NCBI GenBank assembly: GCA_028285405.1
Contig: JANQPH010000026.1
Location: 1 to 64,000 of the forward strand
Source of the DNA: Thermoleophilia bacterium
GTDB lineage: Bacteria > Actinomycetota > Thermoleophilia > Miltoncostaeales > Miltoncostaeaceae
Length of the DNA stretch: 64,000 nt
Direction of reading: 5' to 3'
Positions within the stretch are counted from its first letter, which is position 1. Each line of letters opens with the position of its first letter. The notes beneath the pieces were generated by a model. That model had not been told where the DNA came from, made no database searches, and saw nothing but the letters and a program-made list of their open reading frames with translations. Below, piece by piece: positions 33,748-45,977 of the stretch. The position numbers were made by a program, and so were the translations under genes.

Positions 33748-34920
33748 TCAGATGCCCCCCGGAGGCCCGCCCGGCACGCAGGCCCTGGCGGCCCTGATGT
33801 CCGCGGGGAACGGGGCCCGCTGCCCCTTCGGCAGGACGTAGATCGCGGTCAACTGGTCCTGGTCGATGCGGTCGTAGATCCGCCAGCAGACGCCGCGCTT
33901 GCCACGGCGGTTGGGCGCGAGCAGCCGCCCCGTCCGCCTGTCGAAGCCCCGGGTGATCTGCTGCTTGGTGACCCTCGCGCGACGCGTGTTGCGCTTGGCG
34001 AGGCGCTTGCGGTACTCGCCATTGGGCCGCAGCAGCTTGGCGAAGAAGTTGACGCACTGGCGCGGGCGGAGGGTGACCAACGGGGGATTCGCGGCGCCGT
34101 CGCGCGAGACCAGCAGGTCGCCACTCGGGACACCGATGAACGGCTTTCGGAAGACCGGGCTCCGGTTGCAGAACCGCACGCGCGCACCGTGCCGGACGAT
34201 CGCGATCGGGGGATTGAGCTTCGCGCCCGAGGCGCTCGTATAGACCATCGTCGGGTTGCGTGACTTGAGCAGTCTCGGGATCACCGGCTCGGCGACGCCC
34301 ACATCGAGATCGAGGGCGATGTCGTCGACGTAGCCGTCGTTCGAGCTGCCGATGACCCTCGTGACGGTCAGCGTGACGCGCACGCTCCTGGTGCGCGGGG
34401 GCACCGAACCCGACGCCGACTTCGGAAGCAACATCGTCTCGTACCCGCGCTCGTCGGCCAGGACCGGCCCGATCGTTAGCCTGCCGAGGACTCCTCCCCT
34501 GGCGCCGAGGAACTCGGCGGTGATCACCGCGTTGTCGTCCTGGGTCCGGTACCCGCCGATCTGCGCCGACAGCGTCGCCATAGACTGACCGCTGTCGATC
34601 CTCGAGTGACCGCTCGCCGCAAGCGGGATGACCTGCTCCGCCGAGCTGTTCCCCGCCGGCCCCCCGAAGAAGAAGTTGCGCCCGCTGCCGGCCTCCGGGA
34701 AGCCGCCGATCCCATACTCCTGGGCCGAGATCGTCCCCACGCCCGGCGTCCACGAGGGGGGCCGAACGACCTCCAGGCCGAACCGGTCGGTCGCACCGGC
34801 ACCATCCTCCGCGCCACCGTTCTCGATGACGTTGGCGCCGACTGCGGCTGGTGCGAGCACGGCGATCGCGGCGAGGGCGACACCGCACGCGGGCAGGGTG
34901 AAGCCAGGTCGGGTCTTCAT
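33748..34920 (-). CDS. Exported protein of unknown function, intact paralogue of the 30.5-kb fragment
   Basis: 390-residue secreted protein: signal peptide (LPACGVALAAIAVLAPAAVGA), an N-terminal beta-sandwich region with GGAEDG and DDIALDLDVG segments (carbohydrate-binding-like), and a C-terminal basic domain with paired cysteines (RVRFCNRSP, RQCVNFF, GVCWRIYDRID, ARACVPGG). ATG 34920 follows GGGAG. The C-terminal cupredoxin-like look (VRFCNRSPVFRKPF) is suggestive but not convincing. Divergent from the GMC oxidoreductase. Confidence 0.62.
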   Translation of the reverse strand: MKTRPGFTLPACGVALAAIAVLAPAAVGANVIENGGAEDGAGATDRFGLEVVRPPSWTPGVGTISAQEYGIGGFPEAGSGRNFFFGGPAGNSSAEQVIPLAASGHSRIDSGQSMATLSAQIGGYRTQDDNAVITAEFLGARGGVLGRLTIGPVLADERGYETMLLPKSASGSVPPRTRSVRVTLTVTRVIGSSNDGYVDDIALDLDVGVAEPVIPRLLKSRNPTMVYTSASGAKLNPPIAIVRHGARVRFCNRSPVFRKPFIGVPSGDLLVSRDGAANPPLVTLRPRQCVNFFAKLLRPNGEYRKRLAKRNTRRARVTKQQITRGFDRRTGRLLAPNRRGKRGVCWRIYDRIDQDQLTAIYVLPKGQRAPFPADIRAARACVPGGPPGGI

Positions 34921-35113
34921 ACGGGCAGCTCCCGGAGGGGCGGGCGGGGACGCGGACACACTAGTCCCCGCCCCTGCGGCCCCCAACTGAACCGACGCCC
35001 AGGTTCCCTGGAGTAGCCTCTTTCGTGCACGGCAAGCGGATCCCCGGCCACGGGTGATTCCACGAGGTGCATAGTTCCTCGACTGTGCGCACGACCACGT
35101 ACCGGAGCGATTG

Positions 35114-36700
35114 ATGCCCGATGTCGACTACCTGATCCTCGGCGGCGGCACGGCGGGGTGCATCCTCGCGAATCGCCTGACGGAGTCGGGTCGAGATCAG
35201 GTCATGCTCGTCGAGGCCGGGGGCAAACCCCGCAACATCTTCATCCACATCCCGGCGGGTTTCGGCCACATGCTCCGCAACCGGCGGTTCAACTGGGCCT
35301 ACGAGTCGGTGCCGGATCCGGCCACCGACAACCGCAACATCCCCCTCCCCGCCGGCAAGGGGCTCGGGGGGTCCGGGCTCATCAACGGCATGGTGTACGT
35401 CCGCGGTCAGGAGGCCGACTACGAGGGATGGGCGGCCTCCGGGGCCACCGGCTGGGGATGGGAGGACGTCGAGCCGTACTTCCGGCGCGTCGAGGACTAC
35501 GCCCAGGGCGGAAACGGACGCGGCGCCGGCGGACCGCTCCACGTCACCCAGGTGCAGGAGCGCTTCTCCCTCGGTGAGGCCTTCCTTCGGGCGGCGGTCG
35601 AGGACGGCGGAAAGATCATCCCCGACTACAACCTGGACCAGGAGGGCTACGGCTACTACCAGGTCAACCAGTACCGGGGTCGCCGCTGGAGCCCGTACGA
35701 GGCGTACCTGGCCCCGGCCCTGAAGCGGTCGAACCTGGCCGTGATGGACCACACGATGGCGCTCCACCTCACCTTCGACGGCCGGCGCTGCACGGGCGCT
35801 CGGATCAGGAAGGGGGACTCGGAGCAGGAGATCCGCGCACGGCGCGGCGTGATCGTGACCGCGGGCGCGTTCCGCACGCCACAGCTGCTCGAGCTCTCCG
35901 GGATCGGACGCAAGGACGTCCTCGACTCGATCGGTGTGCCGGTCCGGCACGAGCTGCCCGAGGTCGGCGAGAACTACTACGACCACTACGCCCTGCGGAT
36001 GAACTGGAGGCTCCATGGCGTGCGGAGCCTGAACGAGTCGACCCGCGGCTGGCGGCTGGCATTGGCGGTCGCCCAGTACGCCCTGCGCCGCAAGGGCATC
36101 CTCACCCTCGGCCCGGCGCTCTGCCACGGGTTCATCGCGACCGGCGAGGACGGGGCGCGTCCCGACGCGCAGTTCCTCTTCATGCACGCCAGCTACGAGA
36201 ACGCCGCCCGGCGGGTCCTCGACAAGGAGCCGGGGATGACCATCGGGATCATCCAGCAGCGACCGCGCTCGGCGGGATGGATCCACGCGGCGTCCCCCGA
36301 CGTCACCGAGGACCCGGCGATCAACCCGCGCTTCATGAGCGCGCCCGAGGACGCGCGATGCGTGGTCGCGGCGATGCACCGCGCCCGCCGCCTGGTCGCA
36401 CGCCCGGCGCTGGCACCGCTCGTCGCAAGAGAGATGAACCCGGGGCCCGACGCGGACGCCGACGACGGCATGCTGGCCTGGGCGCGAGCGACCGGCCAGA
36501 ACCTCTACCACGCATGCGGCACCTGCCGGATGGGCAGCGACGACGGAGCGGTGGTCGACACCCGTCTCCGCGTGCGTGGCCTCGAGGGCCTGCGGGTCGC
36601 CGACGCCTCGGTCTTCCCGACGATCACCTCGGGCAACATCCACGCCCCCGTCCTGATGCTGGCCGAGCGAGCCGCGGACATCATCAAGGCCGACGACTGA
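35114..36700 (+). CDS. GMC-family oxidoreductase (choline dehydrogenase-like)
   Basis: 528-residue flavoprotein: FAD motif ILGGGTAGCILANRL (about residues 7-21), GKGLGGSGLINGMVYVRG (GMC signature 1), GVIVTAGAFRTPQLLELSGI (signature 2) and the C-terminal LYHACGTCRMG with FPTITSGNIHAPVLMLAERA. Oxidises alcohols with FAD as hydride acceptor; the exact substrate is unknown. ATG 35114 has GGAG seven bases upstream (TTG one codon earlier is less likely). A methyltransferase follows after 25 bases and may be co-transcribed. Confidence 0.9.
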   Translation: MPDVDYLILGGGTAGCILANRLTESGRDQVMLVEAGGKPRNIFIHIPAGFGHMLRNRRFNWAYESVPDPATDNRNIPLPAGKGLGGSGLINGMVYVRGQEADYEGWAASGATGWGWEDVEPYFRRVEDYAQGGNGRGAGGPLHVTQVQERFSLGEAFLRAAVEDGGKIIPDYNLDQEGYGYYQVNQYRGRRWSPYEAYLAPALKRSNLAVMDHTMALHLTFDGRRCTGARIRKGDSEQEIRARRGVIVTAGAFRTPQLLELSGIGRKDVLDSIGVPVRHELPEVGENYYDHYALRMNWRLHGVRSLNESTRGWRLALAVAQYALRRKGILTLGPALCHGFIATGEDGARPDAQFLFMHASYENAARRVLDKEPGMTIGIIQQRPRSAGWIHAASPDVTEDPAINPRFMSAPEDARCVVAAMHRARRLVARPALAPLVAREMNPGPDADADDGMLAWARATGQNLYHACGTCRMGSDDGAVVDTRLRVRGLEGLRVADASVFPTITSGNIHAPVLMLAERAADIIKADD

Positions 36701-36725
36701 GCCCCGGCGTCGGTCCTCGAGCGAC

Positions 36726-37550
36726 GTGACCGACTCCTCCCTCGACGCGCGCTACCGGGCGCTCCATCGGCTGGACAGCCCGGCCAACCGCGCCATCCGC
36801 GCCGACATCTGGCCACCCGAGGACGACATCGGCCAGCAGTCGTTCATCACCCCCAGGTACGTCGACGAGCTCGCGCGCCGAGCCGGCATCGGCCCCGACG
36901 ATCACGTCCTCGACGTCGGCAGCGGAGCCGGCGGGCCGGCGCTCTACCTCGCCGAGACCACCGGTTGCCGGGTGACCGGCATCGACCCGAACGAGGTCGG
37001 GGTCGAGGTGGCCGAGGGCTTGGCGGACGCCGCCGGCCTCGGCGACCGCCTCCGATTCGACTGCGCGGACGCGATGCGCATGCCGTACGCCGACGGAACC
37101 TTCACCGCGGCGCTCAGCCTGAACGTGGTCAACGTGATCGAGGACAAGGTCGGCCTGTTCCGGGAGGTCCGGCGGGTGCTCGGCCAGCGGGGTCGCTGGG
37201 CGCTGCTCACGGGCACGTTCGAGCTCGGCGACGGCGATGACGAGCTTCGGCGCCGGCTGACCCGCGACCACACCGTGCCCCTCCACGACGACACCGCCGA
37301 GCGCTATCGGGCCATGCTCGTCGAGGCGGGTTTCGTCGTCGACGAGATCACCGAGTACGTCTCGGACTTCCGCACGCAGATCGCTCGCTGGGGAGCGGCC
37401 AACCGGGCCCACATCGACGCGCTGCGAGCCGAGCAGGGCGCGACGCCGGCCGAGCGTCACCTCGCGTACTTCGACGCCTACCTCGAGCTCGTCGACGCCG
37501 GGCGGGCGGCCAACCACCTGTTCCTGACGACCGCCGGCTCGCCGCCCTGA
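36726..37550 (+). CDS. Class I SAM-dependent methyltransferase
   Basis: 274-residue methyltransferase with motif I HVLDVGSGAGGPALYLA (about residues 60-76), GCRVTGIDPNEV and DAMRMPYADGTFTAALSLNV, as in the UbiE/sterol-type small-molecule group. GTG start. Placed 25 bases after the GMC oxidoreductase in the same orientation, which suggests that the two act on one metabolite. Substrate unknown. Confidence 0.85.
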   Translation: MTDSSLDARYRALHRLDSPANRAIRADIWPPEDDIGQQSFITPRYVDELARRAGIGPDDHVLDVGSGAGGPALYLAETTGCRVTGIDPNEVGVEVAEGLADAAGLGDRLRFDCADAMRMPYADGTFTAALSLNVVNVIEDKVGLFREVRRVLGQRGRWALLTGTFELGDGDDELRRRLTRDHTVPLHDDTAERYRAMLVEAGFVVDEITEYVSDFRTQIARWGAANRAHIDALRAEQGATPAERHLAYFDAYLELVDAGRAANHLFLTTAGSPP

Positions 37551-37571
37551 GGGAGCACCCCGACTCGCCGG

Positions 37572-38432
37572 TCAGACGACTCCGGTCGTCACGGTGACCG
37601 GAGTCGCGCCGAGGACCACCCCACCCGGGCCCAGCGCGGCCGCCCGCCAGCGCCAAGCGACGATCTCGCCCGGGAAGCTGTACGGGGCGTCTCTTGGAAC
37701 GGTGAGCTCGACGTTCCCGTGCGGGCCGATCGGGGCACGCTCGTCGACGACGATCTGGCGACCGTAGTCGGGTGACGCGAAGAACATGCTGTCGGCGCCG
37801 TTACCGAGGGCTGTCTCCTCTTCGCATTGCAGCACAATCTCGCGTACGCCGGCCACGCGCTGAGCGAGGCGGCGCAGACCACGAACGGGCGCGTCCTCCC
37901 AGCCCATCTGCAGCGCCCCGCCACGTGGAACCTGTCCAGGCGTCGCGACCAGCAACACCTGCTGGCGAACGCCCGTGTTCCAGCCCTCGCGGGTCTCGGA
38001 CGCAACCGGGGGAAAGCCGGCGGCCGGCTCCCCAGCCCCTTGCGGCGACGCGATCTGGATCGTCACCTTCTCGGTGCGTCCGTCGATCTCGAATCGCGCG
38101 ACCAGTTGGATCTCGGCTCGCGCGGTGGAGACGCTGGGCGGCGCGTCCGAGGGCAAAGGCAACGCGAACTCACGCCAGTCGCCAGCGGCCGCGCCGAGCG
38201 GGAGTTGCAGATGTCGCTCGAAGTGCGTGTAGCGGTAGTCGAGCTCGGTGATCGTGCGGCCCGGGCTGTGTCTCCAGTCGTAGCGCTTGGAGCGCTCCCC
38301 GGGTACGTGTGACGCCTGGGACACCTGGACCAAGACAGACACGGGGCCGGGGTCGCGCGTTCGTACTCGCCCGGTGACCACGGTTCCGGGCTCGAACGGC
38401 CCCGCCTCGAGCTGCAGGTCCTGATCTCCCAC
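37572..38432 (-). CDS. Uncharacterised beta-rich protein
   Basis: 286-residue protein without signal peptide, built of beta-strand-like segments (TVVTGRVRTRDPGPVSVLVQ, RAEIQLVARFEIDGRTEKVT, ALQMGWEDA). Two tandem domains are likely; an arrestin-like or Spo0M-like sandwich comes to mind without firm support. The open frame extends into katG; GTG 38432 avoids that overlap. Lies downstream of katG in the same orientation with 95 bases between. Confidence 0.55.
   Translation of the reverse strand: MGDQDLQLEAGPFEPGTVVTGRVRTRDPGPVSVLVQVSQASHVPGERSKRYDWRHSPGRTITELDYRYTHFERHLQLPLGAAAGDWREFALPLPSDAPPSVSTARAEIQLVARFEIDGRTEKVTIQIASPQGAGEPAAGFPPVASETREGWNTGVRQQVLLVATPGQVPRGGALQMGWEDAPVRGLRRLAQRVAGVREIVLQCEEETALGNGADSMFFASPDYGRQIVVDERAPIGPHGNVELTVPRDAPYSFPGEIVAWRWRAAALGPGGVVLGATPVTVTTGVV
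37577..37606 (+). terminator. Inverted repeat downstream of the methyltransferase
   Basis: CGACTCCGGT paired with ACCGGAGTCG, 10-bp arms and 10-base loop, starting 27 bases after the methyltransferase stop and inside the last codons of the convergent gene. No U-tract. Candidate terminator for the plus-strand unit. Confidence 0.4.
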
Positions 38433-38527
38433 GAGGGCAGAGTACCCACGCGGCGCCGACCGCAGCGAGGCCTCGTCACTGCGGTCGGCGAGCTGGTCGT
38501 GAGCTGGCGCGGGACGCGCCCGCGCGG

Positions 38528-41240
<2,713 letters not shown>

Positions 41241-41267
41241 GCGAATAACGGTAGTGATGTCCATTAT

Positions 41268-41280
41268 TGGATTCAATCCA
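41268..41280 (-). promoter_or_regulatory. FurA box
   Basis: Perfect 13-bp palindrome TGGATTCAATCCA just upstream of furA-katG, in an AT-rich patch that includes TATTATTG-type sequence on the plus strand. A similar element occurs at 31465-31489. Confidence 0.75.
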
Positions 41281-41367
41281 GTTTGGCCGCATGAGAGCGC
41301 ATCGTTCGTCGCCCCCCGCGAGGGCGCACCCGGGTACTGTCGCTGCCGACGATCCGGGGGTCAGACG

Positions 41368-43053
41368 ATGACGATCACGAGAGCCTGCGCGACGCTGGCG
41401 ATCGGAGCCGCGGTGGCGCTGATCGGCGCCGGCTGCTCGTCCGACGACGACGCCGAGCCGGGCGCCCCGACGATCGTCGTCAATGCCGACGTCTACACCG
41501 TGGACGAGGCGCGCTCGCGCGCCGAGGCGTTCGCCTACGACGCGTCGGGTGAGCTCATCGCCGTCGGCGACGAGGCCGAGGTCCGAGCCGCGGCTGGTCC
41601 CGGCGCGCGCGAGATCGACGCCGGCGGGGCCTTCGTGTTGCCCGGCTTCCAGGATCCGCACGTCCACGTCCCCGAGGCCGGGCTCAACTCCGCCCTCTGC
41701 CTCTTCTCGCCCGAGGAATCGATCGAGGACTACGAGGTCCGCGCGGCCGAGTGCGCCGCCGAGCAGCCCGGCACGGGCTGGGTCCGCGGAGCCGGCGCGG
41801 CGGTCGCCTCGCTGCGTGACAGCACCGAGCTGCCGATCGACGTCCTGGATCGGGCCATCCCGGACCGCCCCGCGCTGATCATCGACGACCTCGGCCATGC
41901 GGTGTGGGCCAACAGCGCGGCCCTCGCCGCGGCGGGGATCGAACCGGACGAGCCGGACCCGCAGGGAGGGATCCTCGAGCGGGACCCGGACACGGGCCGG
42001 CTCACCGGCCTCGTGCTCGAGAACGCGCAGCACCGCCTGCGAGACGCCGCGGCCGAGGATCCGGACACGATCTACTCCGGCCTGCTGGTGGCGCTCGAGG
42101 AGCTCGCGGCCAACGGCATCACGAGCACCAGCGACGCGGGCGGCTACTGGACCCGGGGCCACTCCGAGGCGTGGATCCGGGCGGCCGAGGAGGGCGCCCT
42201 CACCGTCCGCGCCAACAACGCCCTCTACGTCTTCCCGGATCGCCCGATGGACGAGCAGCTGGAGGAGCTCACGCGCAGGTTCGACGACGACGGATCGGAC
42301 CGCCTGCGCTTCGCGACGGCCAAGGTCTACGTCGACGGCATCCTCGACCTCCAGACCGCGGCCGTCACCGACGGCTACCGCGACCCGATCGATCCCGATC
42401 GCCCCGGCGGGTTCGAGTACTTCCGGCCGGACCAGCTGCAGACGTACGCGCAGGAGCTCCACGACCGAGGCTTTCAGCTCAACGTCCACGTGATCGGCGA
42501 CGCGGCGACCCGACGGGCCCTCGACGCGGTCGCCGGGATCACGGCGTCAGACGTCCCCGAGCGGCGCCATCGCGTCACCCACACCTACCTGGTGGACCCG
42601 GCCGACCTGGGACGGTTCGCGCAGATCGGCGTGGTCGCGGATCTCCAGATGGCCCCCGACGCGATCGATCCCGCCTACCAACGAACGGTCGACGAGCTGC
42701 TCGCGTCGCCACCGGGCACCCTCGTCCCGACCGCGTCGCTGCTCGATGCCGGGGCCGACGTCACACTGTCGAGCGACTGGGACGCGGACCCGTTGTCGCC
42801 GCTCGGCACGATCGAGCGGGCGCTGACGCGACCGACCGAGGCGGTCCCGGACCTGGAGACGGCGATCGAGCTCGTGACGCTCGCCGGCGCGCGCGTGATG
42901 CGGCACGACGACACGACCGGCTCGATCGAGGTCGGAAAGCAGGCCGACTACGTGGTCCTCGATCGGAGCCCGTTCGAGGTTCCGCCAGACGAGATCGGCG
43001 ACATCGAGGTGGTGGAGACCGTGCTCGGCGGCGAGCGGGTGTTCCCCGGCTAG
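41368..43053 (+). CDS. Amidohydrolase-3 (YtcJ-like) lipoprotein
   Basis: 561-residue metal-dependent hydrolase of the amidohydrolase superfamily. It has a signal peptide and lipobox (LIGAGCSS), so it is anchored outside the membrane. Metal ligands are visible in GFQDPHVHVPE (HxH), the Lys in FATAKVYVDGILD, LNVHVIGDAATRRALDAV, and the catalytic Asp in LSSDWDADPLSP. YtcJ-type proteins hydrolyse amides or aldehydes; the substrate is unknown. ATG 41368 gives the signal peptide; the frame is open from 41185. Confidence 0.85.
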   Translation: MTITRACATLAIGAAVALIGAGCSSDDDAEPGAPTIVVNADVYTVDEARSRAEAFAYDASGELIAVGDEAEVRAAAGPGAREIDAGGAFVLPGFQDPHVHVPEAGLNSALCLFSPEESIEDYEVRAAECAAEQPGTGWVRGAGAAVASLRDSTELPIDVLDRAIPDRPALIIDDLGHAVWANSAALAAAGIEPDEPDPQGGILERDPDTGRLTGLVLENAQHRLRDAAAEDPDTIYSGLLVALEELAANGITSTSDAGGYWTRGHSEAWIRAAEEGALTVRANNALYVFPDRPMDEQLEELTRRFDDDGSDRLRFATAKVYVDGILDLQTAAVTDGYRDPIDPDRPGGFEYFRPDQLQTYAQELHDRGFQLNVHVIGDAATRRALDAVAGITASDVPERRHRVTHTYLVDPADLGRFAQIGVVADLQMAPDAIDPAYQRTVDELLASPPGTLVPTASLLDAGADVTLSSDWDADPLSPLGTIERALTRPTEAVPDLETAIELVTLAGARVMRHDDTTGSIEVGKQADYVVLDRSPFEVPPDEIGDIEVVETVLGGERVFPG

Positions 43054-43157
43054 ACCGCGTGCGACGCCCGTCGTCGCGCACACGAAACGCTTACAGGGAG
43101 TGCCTGCAACACCGGGGCCTTTCGCATGGCCCTGGGATTGTGGTCCACTCTGGCGCG

Positions 43158-44909
43158 ATGCTGCTCCGAACGACGCTGGCCGCCGCGGCGCTGCTCGGTG
43201 GCGCCGCCGTGGCCTCCGCGGCCGAGGCGCTGCCCGAGCCCGAGCCGAAGGGCCGCCAGGTCGTCACGCCCGGCGTGACCTACGAGCGCAGGGCGCTGTC
43301 GGACGGCAACCTGCTCCACGTCGTCCGGGCGGCGCCGAAGGCACGGTTCTCGCTCCAGCCCGAGTCGGTGGGCCCGACGCTCTCCTCACGGGCGAGCGTC
43401 ACGTCGCATGTCGCGTCCCAGCGCGGCACCGGTGCCGTGGCCGCGGTCAACGGCGACTTCTTCGGCGTCAGCTCCGGCCACCCCAGCGGAGCGCTCGTCA
43501 AGGAGCGGGAGATCCTGTCCGACCCGGAACCCAACCGGTCGGCACTCGTGCTCCCGCTGCCACGAGAGCGGATCTCGGTCGCCAAGCTCACCCTCGAGGC
43601 GACCTGGGCGGCCGAGCGGGCCGACGGTCGCAACCCGGTCCCGCGCAACATCCAGGCCGTCAACCGCCCGCGCATCCGTTCGAGCGAGACCATCCTGTTC
43701 ACCCGAGCCGCCGGCACCACGACGCCGAGCGACTCCAGCATCTTCGAGGTCTCGCTGCGCCTCGCAGAGCCCGGCTCGGTGTCGCTCGGCGACCGCCGCC
43801 AGGCCACCGTCGTCCGCAGGGCATCCGGCGGCGGCTCCGAGCTGGCGACGGGCCAGGTCGTGCTGGCCGGCGCCGGCTCGGCGGGCAACCGCCTGCGCAA
43901 CGACCTCCCGCTCGGAACGAAGGTCGAGATCGCGGCCGACATCCCCGGGGCCGGCGGTCGCGCGATCGGCGTGATCGGAGGTGGTCCCGCGCTCGTCCAG
44001 GAGGGCAGGCCGGTTCTGTCGCCCGGCGAGTCCTTCACCAGCTCGCAGCTGGCGGGCCGAACCTCGCGCACCGCGATCGCCCAGCACCGGAACGGCCAGC
44101 TCATGCTGGTGGGTGTCGAGGGCCCACTCCAGGGTCGGCCCGGCCTGTCGACGACCGGCCTCGCGCGCGAGCTCGTGCGGCTCGGCGCGCGGACGGCGAT
44201 CGGCCTGGACTCGGGCGGCAGCGCACAGATGGTGGTCGGGCCGCGCGCGGCCATCCCGTGGTCGTCCCCCCGCGCGGTCAGCACGGCGGCGGTCCTGCGT
44301 TACACCGGCCTCCAGCTCGATCCCCTGCCGGGCCGGCTCACCCCCAACGGCGACGGTGCCACCGACACCGCGACCGCCACCCTCTACAGCCCGGTGCCGG
44401 GAGCGGCTCGCGTGACCGCACGCCGTCGCGGCGGCGGCTCGGTCCTGCTGGCCGACACCAGGGTGGGACCCGGTGCGGCCACGGTCGCGCTCGACCCGAA
44501 GGCGGCCAACCTCCGGGACGGCGTCTGGACGATTCGCGCGCGGCTCGTCCCCGACGACGGCGCGCGTCCGACCGCCCAGTCCCGCAGGGTCCTGATCGAC
44601 CGCACGCTCGGCAACCTGGTGACACGCCCGCAGCGTCGAGGAGGAGCGCCCACCCTGGCGGCGATCTTCCGCCTCACGAGGGCCGCCAACGTGACCGTCA
44701 ACGTGCGACGGCCCAACGGCCGCCTGCTCGAGACCGTCGTTTCCGGCCGGCGGCTCGGACCGGGACGTCGAGTGGTCCGCTGGGACCGGACCGTCCGCGG
44801 CAAGACCGTCGGGGGCAGGGTTCGCGTGGAGGTCATCGCCCGCGGTCCGCTCGGCAACACCGGGCTGGCCGACACGACCCGCCTGCCCAGGGTCGCGGCA
44901 ACCAGCTGA
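43158..44909 (+). CDS. Exported phosphodiester glycosidase-family protein
   Basis: 583-residue secreted protein: signal peptide (TTLAAAALLGGAAVASAA), NAGPA/DUF2233-type domain with AAVNGDFFGVSSGHPSG, GGGPALVQEG, TAIAQHRNGQLMLV and TAIGLDSGGSAQMVV (catalytic core residues in the last block), then FlgD-like Ig segments (GRLTPNGDGATDTATATLYS). The family removes GlcNAc phosphodiester caps; several bacterial members act on cell-wall glycans. ATG 43158 gives the signal peptide. Confidence 0.84.
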   Translation: MLLRTTLAAAALLGGAAVASAAEALPEPEPKGRQVVTPGVTYERRALSDGNLLHVVRAAPKARFSLQPESVGPTLSSRASVTSHVASQRGTGAVAAVNGDFFGVSSGHPSGALVKEREILSDPEPNRSALVLPLPRERISVAKLTLEATWAAERADGRNPVPRNIQAVNRPRIRSSETILFTRAAGTTTPSDSSIFEVSLRLAEPGSVSLGDRRQATVVRRASGGGSELATGQVVLAGAGSAGNRLRNDLPLGTKVEIAADIPGAGGRAIGVIGGGPALVQEGRPVLSPGESFTSSQLAGRTSRTAIAQHRNGQLMLVGVEGPLQGRPGLSTTGLARELVRLGARTAIGLDSGGSAQMVVGPRAAIPWSSPRAVSTAAVLRYTGLQLDPLPGRLTPNGDGATDTATATLYSPVPGAARVTARRRGGGSVLLADTRVGPGAATVALDPKAANLRDGVWTIRARLVPDDGARPTAQSRRVLIDRTLGNLVTRPQRRGGAPTLAAIFRLTRAANVTVNVRRPNGRLLETVVSGRRLGPGRRVVRWDRTVRGKTVGGRVRVEVIARGPLGNTGLADTTRLPRVAATS

Positions 44910-44949
44910 TCGGGGGCACCGGGACGGCGGCGCGCACACCCGCTGAAGC

Positions 44950-45010
44950 CAGCCACAGTGCGCTCCCGGCGCGAAGACCCCTCAACCGCTGGGACGCTGC
45001 ACTGTGGCTG
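44950..45010. repeat. 12-bp perfect inverted repeat with 37-base spacer
   Basis: CAGCCACAGTGC (44950-44961) and GCACTGTGGCTG (44999-45010) in the 231-base gap between the phosphodiester glycosidase and DM13 genes; an inner CCC/GGG pair could extend the stem. May be a terminator with a long loop, a small RNA or a protein site. Confidence 0.5.
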
Positions 45011-45140
45011 ACATTTCGATGTTGGCAGCGGTGCGCCAAACGCCACCCGAGCGGCACCCAAGACCTTCTTGAGGCGGCTGTCGTACTCGTTTAAGGATTC
45101 GCCTCCACGGCCGTAATGCGCCGGTGCTGTCCTGTGCTGC

Positions 45141-45947
45141 ATGAGCACCGAGCACCCCTCCCCACGCCGGCGCGGCCTGCCGGCCCCCGCCCGCGTCGCC
45201 ATCGGCCTCGCCGTCCTCGTCGGCTCGGTCGTCGTCGTCCTGGTCGGAATGATCGTCTTCGCCGGCGAGCTCGCACCCGGGGGCCAGCGAGGCTCTCTCG
45301 CCGTCATGGCCCTGTGGTTCACGCTGCTCGTCGTCGCGGGGTTCCTGATCCAGCGGCGCGTGCGGTTCCTGCGCTGGCCGCTGGCGGTCGGGATCCTCGG
45401 CCCGATCATCGCGGTCATGGGATTCCTGACCTACACCAACTTCACCGACCGGGTCGTCGACGAGAACGTCGCGGTGGTCGGCGAGACCGCCCAGGAGACC
45501 CAGTCGCGGGCCGACGGCGTCGAGGCGAACGGGGCCGAGCCGGGCGCGAGCGAGCCCCAGGCGGCGCCGAGCGAGCCGGTCAACACCGAGATCGCGGCCG
45601 GCGCCTTCACCCGGCTCGGAAGCTACGACACGATGGGCACCGCAACCGCGATCGATCTCGCGGACGGAGGCCGGGTCCTGACGCTGACCGACTTCGAGAC
45701 GAGCAACGGGCCCGATCTGCTCGTCTACCTCGTCTCGGGAGACGTCAACTCGAACGGCGACGGGGACGACTTCGTGAACCTCGGCGTCCTCAAGGGGAAC
45801 ATCGGCGACCAGCAGTACGACATCCCCGACGGCGTGGACCTGGCCGAGTTCGACAGCGTGGTGATCTGGTGCCGGGCGTTCTCGGCGGGATTCGGGGTCG
45901 CGGAGCTGTCGCCCGCGGGCCCGGTCGAGGCGGGCGTCAGCGGCTGA
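45141..45947 (+). CDS. Membrane protein with extracytoplasmic DM13 domain
   Basis: 268-residue protein: three N-terminal helices (residues about 18-42, 52-68, 75-95), a linker, then a DM13 domain (FTRLGSYDTMGTATAIDLAD, TLTDFETSNGPDLLVYL, DQQYDIPDGVDL, VVIWCRAFSAGFGVAEL) with the single conserved Cys near residue 245. DM13 domains are proposed to take part in electron transfer via that Cys. Genes on both sides encode other exported proteins. Confidence 0.85.
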   Translation: MSTEHPSPRRRGLPAPARVAIGLAVLVGSVVVVLVGMIVFAGELAPGGQRGSLAVMALWFTLLVVAGFLIQRRVRFLRWPLAVGILGPIIAVMGFLTYTNFTDRVVDENVAVVGETAQETQSRADGVEANGAEPGASEPQAAPSEPVNTEIAAGAFTRLGSYDTMGTATAIDLADGGRVLTLTDFETSNGPDLLVYLVSGDVNSNGDGDDFVNLGVLKGNIGDQQYDIPDGVDLAEFDSVVIWCRAFSAGFGVAELSPAGPVEAGVSG

Positions 45948-45977
45948 CCGGACCGCGCCGGCGCGAGGTGCGCGGCG

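Noticed and set aside
34961-36643. 560-codon minus-strand frame
   Set aside because: Antisense to the GMC oxidoreductase, whose motifs are unmistakable.
43386-44939. 517-codon minus-strand frame
   Set aside because: Antisense to the phosphodiester glycosidase gene, which has a signal peptide and recognisable catalytic blocks.
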